A DNA stretch of 64,000 nucleotides from Medicago truncatula (GCF_003473485.1 NC_053048.1:16483501-16547500), one strand, 5' to 3'. Counted from the first letter of the stretch, positions 46,891 to 62,810 are shown. Translations and numbers: made by a program. The notes: generated by a model from the sequence alone, not told the origin.

Positions 46891-47751
46891 CATTTATAAC
46901 TTGGATTCATCGGATAAAGTTTGTTCTACTAAGGAACTTGGTGGCTTGGGGGTTAGAAAGCTTATGGAGTTTAATGTGGTATTGGAGGTTGTATGTTCAT
47001 CAGGGTGGGTTGTGGTTGAAGGTCGTGTCCGCTAAATATGGGGTTGAAGAGAGTCTTGTTTGGAGGCAAGCGAGACATATGTTAGTTTGGTGGAATGATT
47101 TGTGTCTTATTAATGAGGGAGTGGAAGGTGGTGAGGAGAGTTGGTTTAAGGAAAGGGTGGAGCGCTTAGCTGGCAATGGGGAAATCGCATCCTTTTGGTG
47201 TGATCCTTGGTTTAATGATAGGTGCTTACGGTTTAGATTTAGGCGGTAGTTTGATTTAAGTGTTAATAGTAGTGTTACTATATCCGAGATGCAGATGCAA
47301 GGTCGGGGGTTGATGGGAAAGGGTGGGTGTGGTGGAGAAAGAGTTTGTTTGCTTGGGAAGGAAGAACAGTTGCACTAGTACTGTATTTGTCTTTTAGATA
47401 ACATTGTTTGCATGCAATGGATACATGGTTTTGGTATCATAATACATATGAGAGGTATACTGTAAAAGGTGCTTATCAGATCATTACACAGACCCAGCAG
47501 CCTCATCATGATATTCATGTAAATTTAATCTGGAACACAGATATGCCTCTGAAAGTTTCATTATTTGCTTCGAGAATTTTTAATAAAAGGATTTCAACAA
47601 AGAGTAATTTATTTTGTCGTGGAGGGTTGCCTGTAGGATCGTTGGTATGTTTTGGAGGTTGTGGGAAGGAGGAATATCGTAATCACCTTTTTCTTGGTTG
47701 TGATTTCTTCGGTAGTATTGGCATTGTGTTCTTAGACGGTTGGGAATCTCC
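46891..47751 (+). pseudogene. LINE (L1-type) RT C terminus and zf-RVT, copy 1
   Basis: Fragments in shifting frames read LGGLGVRKLMEFNV, GLWLKVVSAKYGVEESLVWR, WWNDLCLINEG, ERVERLAGNGEIASFWCDPW, and then a zf-RVT region: YTVKGAYQIITQTQQPHHD, LIWNTDMPLKVSLFASRIFN, RISTKSNLFCRGG and GCGKEEYRNHLFLGCDFFGS. This is the end of a plant non-LTR retrotransposon ORF2, very common in legumes. Frameshifts and stops make it dead, and it is cut at 47751 by a CACTA transposon end. Confidence 0.8.
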
Positions 47752-48217
47752 CACTACAAGAATTTTGGTTATTATTGGTAGAATTAATCCCTAGTAATGA
47801 AAGAAATACCTCAGTAATAATGGCATCAGTAATGTTACTGGCGGAATTTTCCCTCAGTAATAGAAAGGTAGTTCTGACAAAGCATTACTGAGGGATTGTT
47901 CCGCCAGTAATTACCAAGGGAATAATCCCTCAGTAATGCAGTATCAGATTTGTCATATTATTACTAACGGATTTATCCCCCAGTAATGTTAATCAAATTT
48001 GCATTATTGACGGAAATTTCCGTCAGTAATGTACTTCACCCTTTTTTTATTATCCCTTCCCACCTTTTGATTTTAATTAGAGAAATAAAATTAAATAAAC
48101 ACAAATAAATTTAAGAAATAATTTTTTTTATTTAATAAGATAAATTAATTAAACCACATATCATTATAATATTGTACAATAGATAAATAATTTTCATACA
48201 AAATCATAAATATTTTA
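47752..48217 (+). mobile_element. CACTA transposon end, copy 1
   Basis: It starts cactacaagaa, the classical CACTA (En/Spm) terminus, exactly where the LINE frame stops. For about 300 bp the motif cctcagtaat and its inverse attactgagg recur, the expected array of transposase-binding sites. The rest of the element is missing: at about 48217 the sequence jumps to H1, with ttta shared at the join. Confidence 0.8.
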
Positions 48218-49840
48218 GCTTAATCTTTAAACTACATCAACTTCATCATTTATAAAGTATAATCATACATGCAACTTCGCTCATCTCACATGAAGCATAT
48301 ACTTCACATAACGCACGTAATTCATCTAATTCACATCAATCATATGGATCATATAAACTCTTGCCTAATTAACTCAACAAATATAATTTATCATTTCAAA
48401 GTATTGGCAAGGAAATCATCATCATCAAAATCAAAGGAGGCACCAAATTAACACACATGATTCATACTTCATTACTATCACCCAAAGCAACTATCATAAA
48501 GTAAAATTACAAAGCGTACAAGCATCACCAAAGATAACAAACATCTTCATGTGCACATCTCTACACAATTCACATTATTCACCGATCACATAAATCACCA
48601 AATTCATATAATTCACCAATCACAATTCATATAATTCACCAAGTTTCACCAATGCACATAATCACCAAATCACAAAGTCAAGTATGACATAATTTCAACA
48701 AACATCAAATGCATGGAATTTTCTAGACTCTTGTCTAGATGCATGTGGTATCATTAGGATTTCAGAGATAATTTTACCGTATTGAATCCACTATGCAAAC
48801 CCCTCCGACTACGTATAAACATAACTCCCTCCGGTTATGTTCCCACCAAGACTCGATATGACAATGAATGCATGGACATGTAAGCAAAGACCCGACAATG
48901 TTATAAATTACAACATTATATTATATAACCCCTCCATCATATAATATTCCCACCAAGAACCCACCATTGCATCATAAAGTATTTACATTCATACATTTCA
49001 ACAAGACATATTCACAAGAGCCATAAATATATTCCACATCAACATTCATTCACCATAAGTAAAACACAATCATCTCATAAATCACAATTTCACATCAAAG
49101 GCGTCATATAGTCAAATCTTGATAAACAACATATCAAACACCTAATAACCATTGATTCATTCTTTTTCCATCATATCATCATGAATAAAAAGTCAATTAT
49201 AAGTCATTCAACCATAAAACACCATTTTTACAAAGTTCGTCTATTTTCTTAACTTTCAATATTTTCTAAGTAATTCAACAAAATAAGGTAAACATATTCA
49301 AACACCTCAACAAAGCATATATACTACTCACATATGATCACAATAGCATCTGCATATACGCATCATAGGCCAATTCCAACTAATTCCAAAATTCACCTAA
49401 GTTCGTCCCACTTTATCATTTTTCAAAAGAATTGAATTTTTCAAAGCAAAACCAATTTAAAGCTAATGAATGTCATTCAAATCTATTTTATAAAGCATGG
49501 TTATAATAAACATCCTTAACCCTATCATTTTCCCTTAAGAAAAACGAGTTTCGAAAAATTATGCGTTCTGAGCATTTTTCAAAAAGTTTGATTTGATTTA
49601 CAAAACATAGTTCAATTCAATCCATTTAATGAATTATCAGATTACTAATTCTCTATAAATGCAAGATAGCATGGATACCTAGGGAGATAAAATTTCAAAG
49701 AAACGGCGACACAATCTTTTTGCAATTTTCAAAGTGAGCGCATCTTAACACATTTATAAGGGTTTTATCAGAGGAAGGGTTTGATCAGCCCACTTCAAAT
49801 TGATAAGCCCACTTCATTAAGACTCCTATAAAGCCCCGTA
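48218..49840 (-). mobile_element. H1 LTR duplicate with empty G1 site
   Basis: It matches 5547-6584 followed directly by 45903-46390. The G1 target gcatc occurs once, at 49346-49350, with no insertion. About 110 bp near 48910-49020 (ccaccaagaacccaccattg) are absent from the first copy, which apparently lost them. It is followed by LINE sequence at aagccccgta/gtgttac. Confidence 0.88.
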
Positions 49841-50317
49841 GTGTTACTATATTCGAGATGCAGAGGCAAGGCCGGGGGGTTGATAGGCAAGGGTGGGCGT
49901 GGTGGAGAAAGAGTTTGTTTGCTTTGGAAGGAAGAACAGTTGCACTAGTACTGTATTTGTCTTTTAGATAACATTGCTTTGCATGCAACGGATACATGGG
50001 TTTGGTATCATAATACATATGAGGGGTATACTGTAAAAGGTGCTTATCAGATCATTGCACAGACCCAGCAGCCTCATCATGATATTCATGTAGATTTAAT
50101 CTGGAACACAAATGTGCCTCTGAAAGTTTCATTATTTGCTTGGAGAATTTTTAATAAAAGGATTTCAACAAAGAATAATTTATTTTGTCGTGGAGTGTTG
50201 CAGGATCGTTGGTATATTTTGGAGGTTGTGGGAAGGAGGAATATATTAAACACCTTTTGCTTGGTAGTGATTTCTTCGACAGTATTACATTGTGTTCTTA
50301 GATGGTCGGTAATCTCC
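49841..50317 (+). pseudogene. LINE zf-RVT fragment, copy 2
   Basis: A duplicate of 47272-47751 with better preserved coding: WVWYHNTYEGYTVKGAYQII, LIWNTNVPLKVSLFAWRIFN and RISTKNNLFCRGVLQDRW. The part equivalent to 46391-47271 is missing, with gta shared at the join. It ends at a second CACTA terminus. Confidence 0.8.
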
Positions 50318-54000
<3,683 letters not shown>

Positions 54001-54004
54001 GTTC

Positions 54005-55827
54005 TTATTCAAAACGCCCTGTGATCTTCAACCAATTCTGTGCTTCAATATAATTCCCAGGGGTAAGGGCTATAGCTTGTTTCCAATATTCAGCGGCTTG
54101 ATCAAACCCAAGATTCCGCAATTTTCAGAATCTCCCTGTTCGAATGGCTTTTCTGATTCATTTCATATATCTTATTTCTATTACGATTTAATTTTTTTTT
54201 TATTTTTTTTTTTTTTTTTTTCTACTTCGAAGAATAAGTATCGACATTAACACTAATGCTCGTTCTTATTGAAATTTTCTGAAAGGTAACTATCTCGATT
54301 TCATATATCATATACTTTCATATATGATATATCAATTTCTATAGAATCTTTGAGAAAGACTTTTCTTCATAAGAAAAGACTTACTATCTTTGGGATCTGA
54401 TACTACACCGCTGCTCACAACCTTAGGGGATCCACTTTATTACATAAGTAGATTCCTAATCTATCATCATATAAGTAAGCAGTTCTTGTTGTATCGGCCA
54501 AAAACCTTGTTAATTGATCTTTACGGTGCTTCCTCTATCAATTAGATCTTTTATCCATAGAAAAAAAGTATCTAGGCGTATATATTCTATTTCTTCATAT
54601 TTTGACTTCTATGAAGTTTCTTTCTTTGCTACAGCTCATAAAAATCGTTGTTTCGAACGATATATATATGTAGAAAGCCCATTTTTTTTGTCTAGTATTT
54701 ATTTTTTTATTAGTATTAGTGGAGTTGTTCGTTCTTTTCTTTTTTTCTATAGTGGAGATAGTCGCACGTAATGACAGATCACGGCCATATTGTTAAAAGC
54801 TTGAGGTAAGAAAGGGTTTCGTTCGAGTGCCCTAAAATAGTATTCCAAAGCTTTCGTATGTTCTCCGTTACTTGTGTGTATAAGGCCTATGTTATAAAGT
54901 ATATAACTTCGATCATAGGGATCAATTTCCAGTCGCATAGCCTCATAATAATTTGTAAAGCTTCCGCATAATTTCCTTCAGATTGAGCCGACATCCGTTA
55001 CGGTCGTCATTCGGTTCAAAGAATATCCGTTCCAGAACCGTACGTGAGATTTTCATCTCATACGGCTCCTCCTTTATGTGTATAATGATAAACATCCATG
55101 GAATCAAATCCAAAAAGATTGCAATATTCTCATTATCAACTTAGCGGGACTAGTATTTTTACACGAAATCTCTAGCCAACCTTCCTGTAAAGGATCTTTT
55201 ATTAACATCAAGTATGTTATTACTGGATAAATAGTCACTTCAACAATTTCTTTGTCCTCAACGCTGCTAAATTTCCCGGAATTAGTCACTTCAACAGTCT
55301 TCGATGGTTATATGGGTATCCAAAATACGAACGAGATGGATGTTTATTGTCCCAACCATTCTAGTTAGTCCCGATCCCCATAAGAAAGGAAGGATTTATT
55401 TTTTTTACAAAGTTTTCTAGTGTTGTTGATTCCTAAGCGTAGTGCTTCTTCCCCCATGCCGCCTATTGGTACTAGTGGAGTAGGATTAACCTAACCCCAT
55501 AGGTATAGGTATAACCTTTCGCTTAATACTATAAACCTAAAATTGAAGCATATGAGGCTGCATTAATCGGAAATACACGACAGAAGGGATTAATTGTTTT
55601 ATTTCCAAACTTCACCTTCAGCAAGCGTAGGTTTTTTTTTCAAAATTTTTTTCTTTCTCTAGACTGAGATCGGTAAAAAAAAAAAAAAAGAATCAAATCG
55701 CACCATCTCTGTAATAAGTGAATGCCTCTTTTTCTCCAGAAGTTGTCGGAATTATTCGTAATAAGATATTGGCTACAATGGTAAAGGTCTTATCAATAAA
55801 ATTTCCATTTATCCGAGATCTAGTCAT
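54005..55827 (-). pseudogene. ycf3: ycf3 (photosystem I assembly), three exons, broken
   Basis: Exon 1 is 55704-55827 (124 bp, the usual size; MTRSR where MPRSR is usual), exon 2 is 54768-54996 and exon 3 about 54005-54155. Both introns have group II features: GTGCG 5' ends at the exon 1 and exon 2 borders. The encoded protein has the TPR repeats of the PSI assembly factor ([40 protein letters not shown]). Exon 2 is one base short near 54946 (CAAATTAT instead of CAAAATTAT), breaking the frame. Exon 3 has three single-base insertions in about 40 bp (near 54106, 54124 and 54141), and its 5' border is not recognisable. The ending KITGRFE is legume-like. Non-functional as it stands. Confidence 0.85.
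54997..55080 (-). ncRNA. Group II intron 3' domains (ycf3 intron 1)
   Basis: On the - strand, gagccgtatgagatgaaaat then ctcacgtacggttct forms the characteristic domain V hairpin just before exon 2, followed by a domain VI-like stretch. This confirms a group II intron of ycf3. Confidence 0.75.
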
Positions 55828-56065
55828 AGGTAGCAATCCATTCTAAAATTTCATTTTTTATCGCGTGATAAAAGAATCCCCCAAACAAAGGAATTGTACA
55901 ATACAGTACGAAATAACGTAAAAATGGACTTATTAATCAAATAATTTTATCCTACGGCAGGCCTCGAAGTAAGTTTTTTTTTGTTCGTTTCAATTGATTA
56001 TGTGCGCCTACCCAAATGGAATATCTATGCCTCACTATTCACTCGAGGGACATAATCATTATGTA

Positions 56066-56153
56066 GGAGAGATGGCCGAGTGGTTGAAGGCGTAGCACTG
56101 GAACTGCTATGTAGGCTTTTTGTTTACCGAGGGTTCGAATCCCTCTCTTTCCG
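56066..56153 (+). tRNA. trnS-GGA: trnS-GGA (plastid type)
   Basis: ggagagatggccgag starts a type II tRNA with anticodon GGA (ctggaact), a long variable arm and the T-arm ggttcgaatcc. It lies between ycf3 and rps4 on the opposite strand, the normal plastid arrangement. Confidence 0.92.
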
Positions 56154-56379
56154 CACCCTTATCAAGTTCATCAATGTTACTGACCTCAATGTTTGCAAAT
56201 AGATATCATTATTCCAACTTTGATGTGGATTCTCTATTCCTAATTTATTTCTGTTTTCTGTAATAAAAAAAATCGTGGAATAAAGTGGGCAAGGAATAAC
56301 AAATTTCCTATACCCACCCACGTCTATACATGAATGGGGGGAAATCCTCGGATCAAAATTATTCTTATTTTAATTAGGT

Positions 56380-56985
56380 TTAAGTCTGACGAGAATAATA
56401 TTCTACAACCAGCAATTCATTAATTTTCAAACCAACCCATTTACTATCTATTATTTGATTGACTAATCCTTTATATTGGAATGGATCAAGAGTCAAATGG
56501 ATTGGCAATTTTTCGCGGGGGGCTGATTCAAGAGAATTTTGAATCAGAGTTCTAGATTTTTGTTCATCCTTCGCTGTAATAATATCTTCGGGTTTGCAAC
56601 GATAACTTGGTATATCTACTATACGACCATTAACTAAAACATGTCTGTGGTTAACTAATTGACGGGCTTGAGGAATAGTCGAAGCCATACCCAATCGAAA
56701 AAGTATGTTATCCAAACGCATTTCAAGTAATTGTAGTAAAACTTGACCGGTTGAACCTTTCGCTTTTCCAGCGATACGAACGTATTTAAGCAATTGTCGT
56801 TCTGTAAGACCATAATGAAAACGCAATTTTTGTTTTTCTTCTAAACGAATACGATATTGAGACTTTTTACTCGAGCGCGATTGGTTTTTAAGTTCGCTTC
56901 CAACTGTAGGCCCTTTACTAGTTAGTCCTGGTAAAGCCCCCAGACGACGTATTTTTTTGAAACGAGGCCCTCTGTAACGTGACAT
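56380..56985 (-). CDS. rps4: rps4, 30S ribosomal protein S4 (plastid copy)
   Basis: 201 residues from [20 protein letters not shown], the family start; an ATG two codons upstream is less likely. The S4 RNA-binding domain is intact ([40 protein letters not shown]). S4 nucleates 30S assembly in plastids. The frame is complete to the natural stop. As a nuclear copy without transit peptide it is presumably silent. Confidence 0.92.
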   Translation of the reverse strand: MSRYRGPRFKKIRRLGALPGLTSKGPTVGSELKNQSRSSKKSQYRIRLEEKQKLRFHYGLTERQLLKYVRIAGKAKGSTGQVLLQLLEMRLDNILFRLGMASTIPQARQLVNHRHVLVNGRIVDIPSYRCKPEDIITAKDEQKSRTLIQNSLESAPREKLPIHLTLDPFQYKGLVNQIIDSKWVGLKINELLVVEYYSRQT

Positions 56986-57302
56986 AAACACTCCTTTTTA
57001 ATTTAAAATGGAAAATCTCATAAAGCTAAATTAAAACTAAACTAAATAACAAAAATGATAAATCAAACGAAATCTACTTAAAGTATTTTACTATAAATAG
57101 TATACTACAAAAAAGAACTGGAAAGATTCGATCAGTATCCGAATTTTATTCTATTGTATATCTATCTAAATAAATAGAAAATAAAAAAAGGAGGTTATTT
57201 TCTTGATTTGTTCTAGAGAAATAGAACTCCCATTTTTTTCCTAAAATAAAAATAAAAAGAGATTATACCTTATGTCAAAAATGAAAACAAATAGAGAAAA
57301 AA

Positions 57303-57375
57303 AGCCGGCTATCGGAATCGAACCGATGACCATCGCATTACAAATGCGATGCTCTAACCTCTGAGCTAAGCGGGC
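57303..57375 (-). tRNA. trnT-UGU: trnT-UGU (plastid type)
   Basis: On the - strand, gcccgcttagctcag, anticodon TGT in catttgtaatg, and ggttcgattcc make a normal 73-base cloverleaf. Confidence 0.92.
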
Positions 57376-58611
57376 TCTCATAACACAAATTGTGGATTTA
57401 TCGGAATTATTTCCTAAACTACTGGGATCTTAGTTATTAATTGTTTTATATTAGCTCTTCATAACCAAATTACTATATCATAATCAAATAAATACAAACA
57501 TAGAAAAAATCGAAAATATCCAATAGTTATTATTTATTTGATATTTTAGTATATATCATATCATAAAAATAATAATAATTTTAAGATAAGAATTTTAATT
57601 AAGAGTTAATTAATTAATAGTTAAATAGAATACTATTTTGATCGATTTATCAAATAATTTTTATCAATAAAACAATATCGTCATTTTAATTCGTATAGTC
57701 AAATTCTCTTTTTTGTTTTGAATATTTTTGCTTCTTTATTTCGATTATTTTAATATTTCAAGAATAAATAATAAATAGAATTCATATTTTCATCTAATCT
57801 ATATAAATATCTAAATATAGATATGTATTTATCCCGATATCCTGATTATTAGATAGGAAGATTATTTGTTTCTATATATATTCTTTATATATTCTTTAAT
57901 ATTCTACAATTAGAATACCTTAAAATAAAATTCTATATAAAAATTCTATATATATATAAATAAATATAGATATAGAAAATAGTAAAGAGTATATAGAATA
58001 CTATCTTAAAATTAAAATTTATATTTTAAATAGTTTTTTAGAATTTTAAATAAAATAATGACTAATTAGATTACAGTAAACAGTAATTTATATTACAAAA
58101 TTCGTATGCATTAAGATGAACTATGTATAATGTAGATAAAAAAGAATGTATCGATAGAAATTGGATAAGTAAATAGAAATTTGATATTTCTATTGAATTT
58201 CTAAATGAATGTCAAATTTTAAATTAATAAATAGATTTTTGATTTTCGTTTTGTTATTATAAGGTCTGTATCTGTCTCCTCTAAGCAAAAAAAGAATCGA
58301 ACGTTAGAGTATTCTAAATACTCTCAAAAAATCAAAGAAGGAGGGACATCTAAAATAGAGATAAATGTAGTATATATCTCTGTATATTGAATTGCGAATA
58401 CACAGATAATAGAATCATTTCTGATTCGACTAAATATGGGTATCTGATATCAGATATAGATGAAAGAAAATCAATCAAACAAATAGAAGGAAATTTTTCC
58501 AAAAATGGGAGTAGGTTTCTAATAAATTGAACAGTTCCATCATATAATTCTCATAATACAAATGAAAAAACATCCTAATGAGATATGATATCAATCTCAA
58601 ATAAAAAAACG
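57376..58611. other. trnT-trnL plastid spacer
   Basis: Very AT-rich non-coding plastid spacer full of short A/T repeats. No gene is visible. It is a known length-variable plastid spacer. Confidence 0.75.
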
Positions 58612-59049
58612 GGGGATATGGCGAAATTGGTAGACGCTACGGACTTAATTGGATTGAGCCTTGGTATGGAAACTTACCAGGTGAAAACTTTCAAATTCAG
58701 AGAAACCCTGGAATTAAAAATGGGCAATCCTGAGCCAAATCCTTCTTTCCGAAAACAAATAAATAAAAGTTTAGAAAGTGAAAATCAAAAAAGGATAGGT
58801 GCAGAGACTCAATGGAAGCTGTTCTAACAAATGGAGTTGACAACATTTACTCTTTCAATAGAATAATCTTGATTGATCAAATCAGTCACTCCACCATAGT
58901 CTGATGGATCTTTTGAATAACTGATTAATCAGACGAGAATAAAGATAGAGTCCCATTCTACATGTCAATACCGACATCAATGAAATTTTTAGTAAGAGGA
59001 AAATCCGTCGACTTTAGAAATCGTGAGGGTTCAAGTCCCTCTATCCCCA
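58612..59049 (+). tRNA. trnL-UAA: trnL-UAA with group I intron
   Basis: The 5' exon is 58612-58646 (ggggatatggcgaaattgg to ggactt) and the 3' exon 59000-59049 (aaaatccgtcgac to tatcccca, 50 bp). The 353-bp intron splits the anticodon loop and begins with the conserved aattggattgagccttgg and carries the group I core (tgggcaatcctgagcc). This is the standard plastid trnL structure. Confidence 0.93.
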
Positions 59050-59156
59050 AAAGCCCATTTAATTCGCTAATTTTTTATCCTATATCCCTTTTTTTTTTTA
59101 TTTAGTTGACATAGACTCAAGTAATTTCCTAAAATTAGGGTGGTGTGTCAAGAATG

Positions 59157-59229
59157 GTCGGGATAGCTCAGCTGGTAGAGCAGAGGACTGAAAATCCTCG
59201 TGTCACCAGTTCAAATCTGGTTCCCGGCG
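59157..59229 (+). tRNA. trnF-GAA: trnF-GAA (plastid type)
   Basis: gtcgggatagctcagctgg, anticodon GAA in gactgaaaatc, and the T-arm ggttc-type stem cagttcaaatctg. The last base is G where A is usual (cccggcg), a possible decay change. It follows trnL as in plastids. Confidence 0.9.
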
Positions 59230-59794
59230 ATTCATTTCTATGAGTATCTATTCCCAAATTTTAATAAATTTGGGAATAGATACATAATTTATCTAGGCGT
59301 ACGGAGATATACTCTTTCTAGCTAAAGAATGAATAGATGTATATTCTAGGTATAGAAAGTGAGTCTGAAAATGAATGATTCCATTTTGTTTCGATTTTTT
59401 CTGCGCTCCAAAAAGAATGTTAATATTTCAACAATATAAAAAAATTCGGTCCATTTCTTTTTATTTTCTTTGATCCTACTTTTTCTTTTTCGTAGCCGGA
59501 TATCTAATTGATGTTGCTGTACATCTTACATAGTTAATGATACAGAACTTTTTCAGTTCATCCTATTGGCTCACCCTAAATTAAGTATCGTTCCATCCAA
59601 TTTTAGAATCTCAATGAATCCCTATATTATTGTCTTTTTTATTTATCCATTTTGTTATTTATCCCATCCATAATAAGATATGAATGAAACCTCTATTATT
59701 CTGTCCAATCTATAACAAAAAGAAAATGTACATACAGATATTTCTTGAATATCTGGGGTTGTCGAAGTGCTGATTACTTTCTTATTTTTATCAT
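59230..59794. other. trnF-ndhJ plastid spacer
   Basis: Non-coding plastid spacer without recognised genes. A short inverted repeat of tattcccaaattt and aaatttgggaata lies just after trnF (59250-59281). Confidence 0.7.
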
Positions 59795-60271
59795 TTAGTG
59801 AGCATCCTGTATTTCATAAAAATTGGGGGCGATATAATCTTTACGCAAAGGCCATCCTATCCAACTTTCGGGCATTAAAATACGTTTCAGACGCGGATGA
59901 TTATCATAAGAGATTCCTAACATATCATAAGATTCCCTTTCTTGAAAATCAGCACTTTTCCAAACCCAGAAAATAGAAGGAATTCTCGGATTTTGCCTTG
60001 GGACAAATACTTTTATGCATACCTCTTCGGGTTGATCTAGACTATACTCTATTCTCGTAAGATGATAGACACTAGCTAATAGTCCTCCTGGTGCTACATC
60101 ATAGGCACATTGGGAACGTAGATAATTGTAACCATATACATATAAAATAACAGCAATCGAATGCCAATCCTCGGGCTTTATTTGTAAAGTCTCTATTCCT
60201 TGGTAATCAAAACCCAAAGATCTATGAACTATTCCGTGTTTGACTAGCCAAGCAGACAGATGACCCTGCAT
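59795..60271 (-). CDS. ndhJ: ndhJ, plastid NDH subunit J (plastid copy)
   Basis: 158 residues, the usual length, starting [20 protein letters not shown] and ending FYEIQDAH. The complex I 30-kDa signature is intact ([20 protein letters not shown]). NdhJ is part of the hydrophilic arm of the plastid NDH complex (cyclic electron flow). It is the last gene of the ndhC-ndhK-ndhJ operon, whose order is kept here. No lesion is seen. Confidence 0.93.
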   Translation of the reverse strand: MQGHLSAWLVKHGIVHRSLGFDYQGIETLQIKPEDWHSIAVILYVYGYNYLRSQCAYDVAPGGLLASVYHLTRIEYSLDQPEEVCIKVFVPRQNPRIPSIFWVWKSADFQERESYDMLGISYDNHPRLKRILMPESWIGWPLRKDYIAPNFYEIQDAH

Positions 60272-60380
60272 TTTTTTTACTTCTCCTGCTTTTTTTTATA
60301 TAAGTTTGGTATTAGAATGAAATTTTTGAAGATTGACTTGCTTGCTATTTCTTATTGTATTTTGTACAAAAGGATCCTGT

Positions 60381-61064
60381 TTAATTCACTTTTTCGTTTG
60401 TCGGAGGATACTTAACTTTTTTATATTTGAAAAATGTGTCAGAGGTTATCTCTGAAATAGATGATGGTTGATAAAATAATCCTTGATTATAATTGCCGGT
60501 ATGAGTACTGCGTCCAAGATGAAATTTGTGGTTCGTAGTAAAACACCTATTCTCTCGTTGATAACAAATTAGATCTTCATAGATTTCTCGAGATATTTTC
60601 TTACGAAGTTTTGTTATAGCATCTATAACGGCTTCCGGTTTAGGTGGACAGCCTGGCAAATAGACATCCACAGGAATTAGTTTATCCACGCCCCGAACAG
60701 TACTATAAGAATCGGTACTGAACATCCCTCCTGTAATTGTACAGGCTCCCATAGCAATAACATATTTTGGTTCGGGCATTTGCTCATATAATCGAACTAA
60801 AGAAGGAGCCATTTTCATAGTTACGGTGCCCGCTATTAAAATAAGGTCTGCCTGCCTAGGACTCGACCGTGGTACCAGTCCATAACGATCAAAGTCAAAT
60901 CGTGATCCTATTAATGAAGCAAATTCAATGAAGCAACAACTAGTACCATAGAGAAGTGGCCATAAACTGGATAGTCTTGACCAATTTGAAAGATCATTTA
61001 ATGTAGTAGAAATAACCGAATTTTTGGTTTTTTGATCAAGTAAGGGAAACTCAATGGAATTCAT
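60381..61064 (-). CDS. ndhK: ndhK, plastid NDH subunit K (plastid copy)
   Basis: 227 residues starting [20 protein letters not shown]. The PSST-type iron-sulfur ligands are visible: the paired cysteines in [12 protein letters not shown], the one in [11 protein letters not shown] and the one in [11 protein letters not shown]. The subunit passes electrons to plastoquinone in the NDH complex. It lies 42 bp after ndhC. The frame is intact. Confidence 0.93.
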   Translation of the reverse strand: MNSIEFPLLDQKTKNSVISTTLNDLSNWSRLSSLWPLLYGTSCCFIEFASLIGSRFDFDRYGLVPRSSPRQADLILIAGTVTMKMAPSLVRLYEQMPEPKYVIAMGACTITGGMFSTDSYSTVRGVDKLIPVDVYLPGCPPKPEAVIDAITKLRKKISREIYEDLICYQRENRCFTTNHKFHLGRSTHTGNYNQGLFYQPSSISEITSDTFFKYKKVKYPPTNEKVN

Positions 61065-61106
61065 AACTGTCTCAATGTTTTGTTTAATTGTCTAAATATT
61101 CAAGAA

Positions 61107-61469
61107 TTAAGACCATTCTAATGCTCCCTTCCGCCATGCATAAACTAAACCAACAATTAGGATAAGGACGAAGATGAAAGCTTCTATAAATACGGATACC
61201 CCCAATACATCAAAACTCATTGCCCATGGGTAAAGAAAGACTGTTTCAACATCAAAAACAACAAAAACTAGAGCAAACATATAATAACGGATTTGAAATT
61301 GTAACCAAGCATCGCCCATCGGTTCTATCCCAGATTCATAACTAGAAAGTTTTTCTGGCCCTTTTCTAATTGGAGCTAAAATTCCAGAAATCAGAAATGC
61401 CAAAATAGGAATAAAGATCGATATTATTAGAAATGTCCAAAAAATATCATATTCATAAAGCAAAAACAT
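61107..61469 (-). CDS. ndhC: ndhC, plastid NDH subunit C (plastid copy)
   Basis: 120 residues, the usual length, with three hydrophobic helices and the conserved [20 protein letters not shown] loop; it starts [20 protein letters not shown]. It is a membrane-arm subunit and first gene of the operon. The frame is intact. Confidence 0.93.
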   Translation of the reverse strand: MFLLYEYDIFWTFLIISIFIPILAFLISGILAPIRKGPEKLSSYESGIEPMGDAWLQFQIRYYMFALVFVVFDVETVFLYPWAMSFDVLGVSVFIEAFIFVLILIVGLVYAWRKGALEWS

Positions 61470-61914
61470 AAATGTACTCCTATGAATGTGAAAAATATAC
61501 CGGATTCTTATTAATTCTTAGTCGATTTGAATTGAAATTTTCAAATTATTAGATTAATGAAAATTAATCTAAATACTAAATAGAAATGCTTTTTATTTTA
61601 TTAAATTTACATTATTTCGGATCAAATTCATACTAGTATCTGAGTATACTAATAGAAATATTATTCTATCCAATATTAATCTATTCAAATAGAAATTGAT
61701 TCATTTTTAATAATACTAATTAACTAAAAATATAGTATATTTAAACTAGTAATATTACAAGTATGGAGTATTTAGTATTCCATATACTATTAATATAATT
61801 AATAGTATATAGTACTAAATACTATATAGTACTATATCAAATATATCGACTATTATATCTACTATTATATAAGTATCTACTATCTATAAATCTGAGTAGT
61901 ATAGGTAGCAATAT
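61470..61914. other. ndhC-trnV plastid spacer
   Basis: Extremely AT-rich spacer. Around 61775-61860 several overlapping inverted repeats of tatagtact and taatagta type could fold into AT hairpins. No gene is seen. Confidence 0.7.
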
Positions 61915-62568
61915 TAGGGCTATACGGACTCGAACCGTAGACCTTCTCGGTAAAACAGATCAAACTATTATTATCAAAATGATTTGAATTGTTTTAAAAA
62001 CCCAACGTGCATTTTTTTTTGCATTGGGCTTTTTCATTAACTGATAGAAATATCAATTAGTCTACCATCTTTTTTCTTTACACAAAGAAAAAGGAAATGA
62101 TTCCCTGTGCTCTGATTTATTTTTTTTTAGATTTTAATCTAAGAGCACTACCAAAGTTTTTCAAAGAAGAAGGTTATCCTGACGTAGGTCTGCTTTTGGC
62201 CTGGATCAACTAAAGTTAAATGGACTCTCTATCAACCCACTTAAATAAAAATATCAAATAGGAAATGAAACTTCATACACCTTAAAGTTCATAAGATAGG
62301 AAGAAAAGAGAATTTTTTTGAGGTCCCTAGACTCATTTGCCTAGCATTGAATAGATTAAGTATTCACCTTATCAATATCTCAAATCCATTATGGATTTTA
62401 TTTGACGTCTAAATCCTTTGTCAGGCTATTGTTCTCTTATTTTATTCCTGGAGTAAGACATGGATTTCTCAATAAGATCAACTCTTTTAATTACATGATG
62501 GACTCCTATGAAAAAAAAACATTGGCGCGTGTGTAAACGAGGTGCTCTACCAACTGAGCTATAGCCCT
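61915..62568 (-). tRNA. trnV-UAC: trnV-UAC with group II intron
   Basis: The 5' exon is 62531-62568 (agggctatagctcag, anticodon TAC in gtttacac) and the 3' exon about 61915-61950 (ccgagaaggtctac, ggttcgagtcc, gccct). The roughly 580-bp intron lies in the anticodon loop, as in plastids. Exact exon edges are approximate. Confidence 0.9.
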
Positions 62569-62736
62569 TGTGCTTTTGATACATATTTTATTCGATAAAT
62601 AAATTCTTGTCAAGATTAATATTACATGATCGAATCTCTTTGATTGATAGTGCGTTGGTATTGTTTATAAGTAATATAACATTTATAATCCATTGATCTG
62701 ATAGATGGGTACTTTTTTTATTTAGGATGATAAACG

Positions 62737-62779
62737 ACCTACTTAACTCAGTGGTTAGAGTATTGCTTTCATACGGCAG

Positions 62780-62809
<30 letters not shown>
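62737..62809 (+). tRNA. trnM-CAU: trnM-CAU (plastid type)
   Basis: acctacttaactcagtgg, anticodon CAT in ctttcatacgg, and ggttcaaatcc give a full 73-base tRNA. It is on the opposite strand from atpE, as usual. Confidence 0.92.

Positions 62810-62810
<1 letters not shown>

Noticed and set aside
58585..58827. 80-codon frame in the trnL region
   Set aside because: It overlaps the trnL exon and group I intron and has no protein similarity.
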